From Akkermansia muciniphila (lineage in GTDB: Bacteria > Verrucomicrobiota > Verrucomicrobiia > Verrucomicrobiales > DEV007), in contig CAMCXS010000005.1 in the NCBI GenBank assembly GCA_945883495.1, positions 62,001 to 126,000 on the forward strand: DNA of 64,000 nucleotides, read 5' to 3'. Position numbers and translations under genes: made by a program. This document shows, one piece after another, positions 60,446 through 64,000 of the stretch. Within the stretch, counting starts at the first letter, position 1. Every line of letters begins with the position of its first letter. The notes below the pieces were generated by a model. That model was not told where the DNA came from and searched no databases. It saw only the letters and a program-made list of their open reading frames with translations.

Positions 60446-61900
60446 TCAGGAGAATAGGCTTGTCACCGGTTGGCCCTTGCCATCTTCGGTCACGTAAAAC
60501 GGGCGTCCTTCGATGGCAAACTCCGTTTTTGGGCTGATCCCAATGGCGGTCATGATGGTGGCGTGCAGGTCCATGACACTCACCGGATCTTTCACCGCGA
60601 TCAAAGGGCGTTCGTCCGCCGTTTCTCCGTGGACATAACCGGCTTTGGTGCCGCCGCCGAACATCACGACGCTGGTTCCACCGGTGAAATGCCGGTGCAG
60701 GCCGTAGTGCTTCATTTCCTCAATCCGGTCCACCTTGAACGTGGCTTGATCCCCGGCGTTGGATCCCGGTTTCCCTTCCATCAGGGCATCGCGGCTGAAT
60801 TCGCTGGCGACGATTACCAAGGTGCGCTCCAACATGCCGCGTTCTTCGAGATCGCGAACCAGGGTGGCGATGGGCATATCGATTTCCCGGTGCAAACCGG
60901 CCACGGTCTGATGTCCATCCTTGTGGGTATCCCAATAAAGGAAGGGCACGTATTCGGTGGTCACTTCCACGAAGCGCGCCCCGGCCTCGACCAAACGCCG
61001 TGCCAAAAGGCAGCCGCGGCCAAAGCGGCCGGTGTCGTAATTTGCGTAGGCCTCTTTCGGCTCCAGAGAGATATCGAACGCCTCGCGCTCTTTGGAACTG
61101 AGCAGCCGGTAGGCATTGTCCATGCTGCGGAGCAAGGACTGCTGCTGGTAGTCGCTCATCCGGTCGCGATTCGGATTTTGGTCGACGAGTTTGCGGAAGA
61201 GCCGGTCGCGATTGGCGAAGCGGTTGGCGTCCATTCCTTTGGGCGGGCGGACCGATTGGGCGGCTTCCTCGGGGAAGGGGAGATTCATGGGGCCGAACTC
61301 GCTGCCGAAGAAGCCGGCGGTGGTGAACGCCTTGAGTTCCTCGCTTTCACCGACGCCCTCGAGGCGTTGGCCGATGTTGATGAACGCCGGCATCACGGAG
61401 TTGCGCGGGCCGAGCACCTTGGCCATCCAGGATCCGATGTGGGGGCAAGCCACGGTCTGCGGAGGCACGTAACCGGTGTGCCAATGGTATTGATGTCGGC
61501 TGTGGAGGATGCTGCCGAGGTCCGGTTGCACCGCGCTGCGAATCAAGGTGGCCCGGTCCATCATCCGCGCGATGTTTTCCAAGCCCTGGCAGATCTGGAC
61601 CCCGTCCACCGCCGTGTCGATCGCCGGGAAGGTGCTCAACATTTTGGCCACTTCGAGCCCTTTCTCGAATGGCAAGTAGCGTTTCGGATCAAAGGTGTCC
61701 GGAGCGGCCATGCCTCCCGCCATCCAGAGCAAAATGCAGGCGTCCGCCTTGGCCGGCGGATGGGCGTGTTTCGCGTCGCTGGCCCAGACGGCCTGCGGCT
61801 CTCCCGTGGACCAAGCGGCGGCGCCGGCGGCGGCCAATTTCTTGAGGAAGTCCCGGCGGATCACCGGTTCTGGGGCGGAGGGATCGAGGTCGAGGTTCAT
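60446..61900 (-). CDS. DUF1501 protein (TAT-type secreted)
   Basis: 484 residues from ATG 61900; an in-frame start at 62047 would overlap the upstream gene deeply. Signal VIRRDFLKKLAAAGAAAW is of the twin-arginine type. Marks: ADACILLWMAGGMAAPDTFD, MPAFINIGQRLEGVGES, TEYVPFLYWDTHKDGHQ and HRHFTGGTSVVMFGGGTKAG. It overlaps the upstream PSD1 stop by four bases (ATGA), so the two are co-translated. Confidence 0.93.
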   Translation of the reverse strand: MNLDLDPSAPEPVIRRDFLKKLAAAGAAAWSTGEPQAVWASDAKHAHPPAKADACILLWMAGGMAAPDTFDPKRYLPFEKGLEVAKMLSTFPAIDTAVDGVQICQGLENIARMMDRATLIRSAVQPDLGSILHSRHQYHWHTGYVPPQTVACPHIGSWMAKVLGPRNSVMPAFINIGQRLEGVGESEELKAFTTAGFFGSEFGPMNLPFPEEAAQSVRPPKGMDANRFANRDRLFRKLVDQNPNRDRMSDYQQQSLLRSMDNAYRLLSSKEREAFDISLEPKEAYANYDTGRFGRGCLLARRLVEAGARFVEVTTEYVPFLYWDTHKDGHQTVAGLHREIDMPIATLVRDLEERGMLERTLVIVASEFSRDALMEGKPGSNAGDQATFKVDRIEEMKHYGLHRHFTGGTSVVMFGGGTKAGYVHGETADERPLIAVKDPVSVMDLHATIMTAIGISPKTEFAIEGRPFYVTEDGKGQPVTSLFS

Positions 61901-64000
61901 CGCACGAATTGAAATTCCGGTTGCATGAGGACGGCCCAGAGAAAATCCGTCACCGGCTCCGGCGATCGCGTTTCTCCCAGCATTTGCGTGGCGGCGGCGA
62001 GTTCCTCCTGGCCGGGCGGTCGCGCCAACGCCTGAGAGTAGACCCACTCAACGAGCTCCGCGTTCGACTTCCAGGAGCGTTGGGTCAACTTCCGTGCGCC
62101 TTGTTCCAGCGCCGCCGTCAAGATCTGTCCGTTGGACAAATCGAGCGCTTCCAAGGTCGTCAGCTCGTCGGGGCGCATCGAGACGATTTGATCCCGGTTG
62201 GGCCGGCCCAGGGAGCGCATCAGGAAATCGCTCTTCATCAACGAAGCGCGGATCATCCGGGTGGAGGCGACGGCACCCTGGGCGAGATAGTTGGGGCCTT
62301 GCTGCTGGAGCGCCTGCGTCCAGGGGGCGATCGCGGGCACCACGGTGACCGGACCAAAGTCGTTGCCCAAGGCTCCGAGATTTCCTTCCTTGCCTTTGGG
62401 CGCGGACGGGCTGAACTGCCAGGAGCCGTCGCTGATCAAACTGGAATCCTGGCCGTTCGCGAGCTTGGCTGTCGCCTGGAGATAGAAGCCGGCGGCGTTC
62501 GGTCCGTTCCCGCCATTTTGGGCGATGACCACGATCTGGTTATCGCCCGCTTTGAGGCGGTCCTGGAGCAAAACCGGCGTGATCTGCTCCCATTGGTCAC
62601 CTTGGATGACGCGCTTGTTGTTGACGTAAAGGGTGAAGCTGTTGTCGCAGGTGGCGATGGCCATGGCCGAGGCTGGCGCGGCCGGGAGCTTCCAGGTGGT
62701 GCGCAACACGATCGTTTCGCCGGACGGTGGCGTTTTGCCGCCGGCGGCGGAGCTTCCCCAAATCCACTGTCCCTGCATCTGAATGGTCTTCGCCATCTCT
62801 GGATCCACTGTGCCGCGGAAGACCGGTGCGTGCATGCTGGCTGGGGCGGAGCCGGTGAGCTGCCAGACCGCATCCACGAATTGCTCCGCGGTGAGGCGGC
62901 GTGAACGCGGGCCGCGAAAGACGAAATCGGCTTTGCTATCGGCGACCACCTCGCTTTGGGTTTGATAGATCTCCGAGGTGGCGATGAGCGCGAGCGTCTT
63001 CTTCAGGTCGTAGCCATTGCGTTGGAAATCCCGGGCCAGGAAATCGAGCAAATCCGGGCTCCACGGCTCCGTTTGCATGGCGTCGAGGGGATGGACAATG
63101 CCGTGCCCCATGAGCCGGTGCCACAAGCGGTTGACCAAGGTGCGGGTGAACCGGCCGTTTTCCGGATGCGTCATGAGGGCGGCTAACTGGCTGAGTCGCT
63201 CCTGGCGCGAGGCATTGGCATTGACTTGGCCCAACTCCGGGAAGAGCCAAGCGGCCGTCGCGGTCCGGCCTACTGGTTTGTCGCAGCGATGGACTTCCAA
63301 GGGCCGCTCGGCGTAAATCGCCGCCAACCCATAGGCTTCATCCAGTTTCCAGCGGTCGATGAAACTGTCGTGACACGAGGCGCACTTCAGATTGATGCCG
63401 AGGAACGATTGCCCGACGCTTTGGGCGAACTGAATCTCCACAGTTTGGCCCGCGCTGACTTCGCCGCGCCACTTGATGCCGTCAATAAATCCGCGGCTTG
63501 CCTCGGTGGGCGGGGCGAGGAGCTCCCGGGTGAATTGGTCGAACGGTTTGTTGTTCACCAGCGATTCGTAGAGCCACTGGCTGATTTGCTTGCGGCCGCC
63601 GGTGATGAATCCCGTGCCGCCGTAGTCGTTGCGTAGCAGATCATTCCAAAACGTCAGCCAATGCTCCGCGTAGTCGACGTCCCGGGCCAAGAGCTCGTGG
63701 ATGAGGCGGGCGCGTTTGTCTGGCGCGGGATTGTTGAGAAAGGCGGCGACTTCCTCCGGAGTGGGCAACAATCCGATGAGATCGAGATGCGCCCTGCGTA
63801 GAAACGTGGCGTCATCGATCGCGCCCGGCCGCGTCAGCTGTTTGGACGCCAGATACGCGTCCATGAGCCGGTCCACCGGATGGTCGCGACCCTCGACCGC
63901 TGGGGGCAAGCTGACGTCGCGAGGTTTGAGCGGCGGTTCGTAGGCCGGTTTTTGGAACGCAAACCCCGCTTCCCACGGCACGCCCTCGGTTACCCATTGC
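61897..64000 (-). CDS. PSD1/DUF1549-DUF1553 protein (cut by window end)
   Basis: About 700 residues seen; the frame is open at the window edge (QWVTEGVPWEAGF), so the N-terminal part is missing. DUF1549: ATFLRRAHLDLIGLLPTPEE, WLTFWNDLLRNDYGG. CxxCH: LKCASCHDSFIDRWK. DUF1553: VNRLWHRLMGHGIVHPLDAM, FLARDFQRNGYDLKKTLALI. Between the two DUF1553 halves, about residues 360-530, lies a beta-rich insert (FTLYVNNKRVIQGDQWEQIT, AGDNQIVVIAQNGGNG) that resembles a carbohydrate-binding jelly-roll. It pairs with the DUF1501 gene at 60446. Confidence 0.92.
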   Translation of the reverse strand, partial: QWVTEGVPWEAGFAFQKPAYEPPLKPRDVSLPPAVEGRDHPVDRLMDAYLASKQLTRPGAIDDATFLRRAHLDLIGLLPTPEEVAAFLNNPAPDKRARLIHELLARDVDYAEHWLTFWNDLLRNDYGGTGFITGGRKQISQWLYESLVNNKPFDQFTRELLAPPTEASRGFIDGIKWRGEVSAGQTVEIQFAQSVGQSFLGINLKCASCHDSFIDRWKLDEAYGLAAIYAERPLEVHRCDKPVGRTATAAWLFPELGQVNANASRQERLSQLAALMTHPENGRFTRTLVNRLWHRLMGHGIVHPLDAMQTEPWSPDLLDFLARDFQRNGYDLKKTLALIATSEIYQTQSEVVADSKADFVFRGPRSRRLTAEQFVDAVWQLTGSAPASMHAPVFRGTVDPEMAKTIQMQGQWIWGSSAAGGKTPPSGETIVLRTTWKLPAAPASAMAIATCDNSFTLYVNNKRVIQGDQWEQITPVLLQDRLKAGDNQIVVIAQNGGNGPNAAGFYLQATAKLANGQDSSLISDGSWQFSPSAPKGKEGNLGALGNDFGPVTVVPAIAPWTQALQQQGPNYLAQGAVASTRMIRASLMKSDFLMRSLGRPNRDQIVSMRPDELTTLEALDLSNGQILTAALEQGARKLTQRSWKSNAELVEWVYSQALARPPGQEELAAATQMLGETRSPEPVTDFLWAVLMQPEFQFVR

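Noticed and set aside
59290-61912. Two long plus-strand ORFs (59290-60537 and 60470-61912)
   Set aside because: They are antisense shadows of the PSD1 and DUF1501 genes.

Overview
The window looks like a chromosomal segment from a member of the Planctomycetota-Verrucomicrobiota group, most likely Verrucomicrobiota. This is inferred from three DUF1501 proteins, two DUF1549/DUF1553 (PSD1) proteins, one with a planctomycete-type cytochrome c motif, a secreted sulfatase, and many short palindromic intergenic repeats. No ribosomal or other marker gene fixes the taxon. The sequence is moderately GC-rich.

Layout. 1-2126: the end of an ABC-F ATPase, a DUF3060 protein, a likely outer-membrane beta-barrel with its terminator, and tRNA-Lys(CTT). 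2280-25424: a surface-glycan locus, nearly all on the minus strand, ending with an MsbA-like exporter. It encodes two sugar aminotransferases, a nonulosonate synthase (NeuB type), an SpsF-type cytidylyltransferase, an SDR-PseG fusion, WecE, a NeuD-like acyltransferase, methyltransferases, an ArnC-like GT2, an ArnE-like flippase half, two pyruvyl-transferase-family proteins, a WbsX-GT4 fusion, a polysialyltransferase-like protein, WbqC and HTTM proteins. Together these suggest a decorated, acidic and amino-sugar-rich glycan carrying a sialic-, legionaminic- or pseudaminic-like residue. 25521-31520: DNA polymerase I, a sulfatase and a DUF1501 protein.

31521-34390 is mostly non-coding. It holds a 14-unit, 21-bp tandem array of small imperfect hairpins beside a cluster of perfect stem-loops (a candidate structured RNA), a hexamer satellite, and two cassette-like genes including a metallo-beta-lactamase-fold protein followed by an attC-like site. 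34395-41188: a CysJ-like flavoprotein, a Ski2-like helicase and a PQQ-propeller membrane protein. 38734-43460 is littered with copies of an inverted-repeat element with CGAGCA-rich arms and with REP-like palindromes; a VapBC pair sits among them.

45729-54920 is the most unusual stretch: a one-directional run of small genes (HEPN protein, membrane proteins, several toxin-antitoxin pairs, fragments of a DUF4279/SEC-C gene) separated by attC-like imperfect palindromes. I read it as an integron cassette array with no integrase in the window (a CALIN). Some attC-like sites appear to have been enlarged by a 71-bp palindromic repeat present five times. After a 55-bp tandem repeat, 55443-64000 returns to typical PVC genes: DUF1501 and PSD1 proteins, with a four-helix-bundle gene between them.
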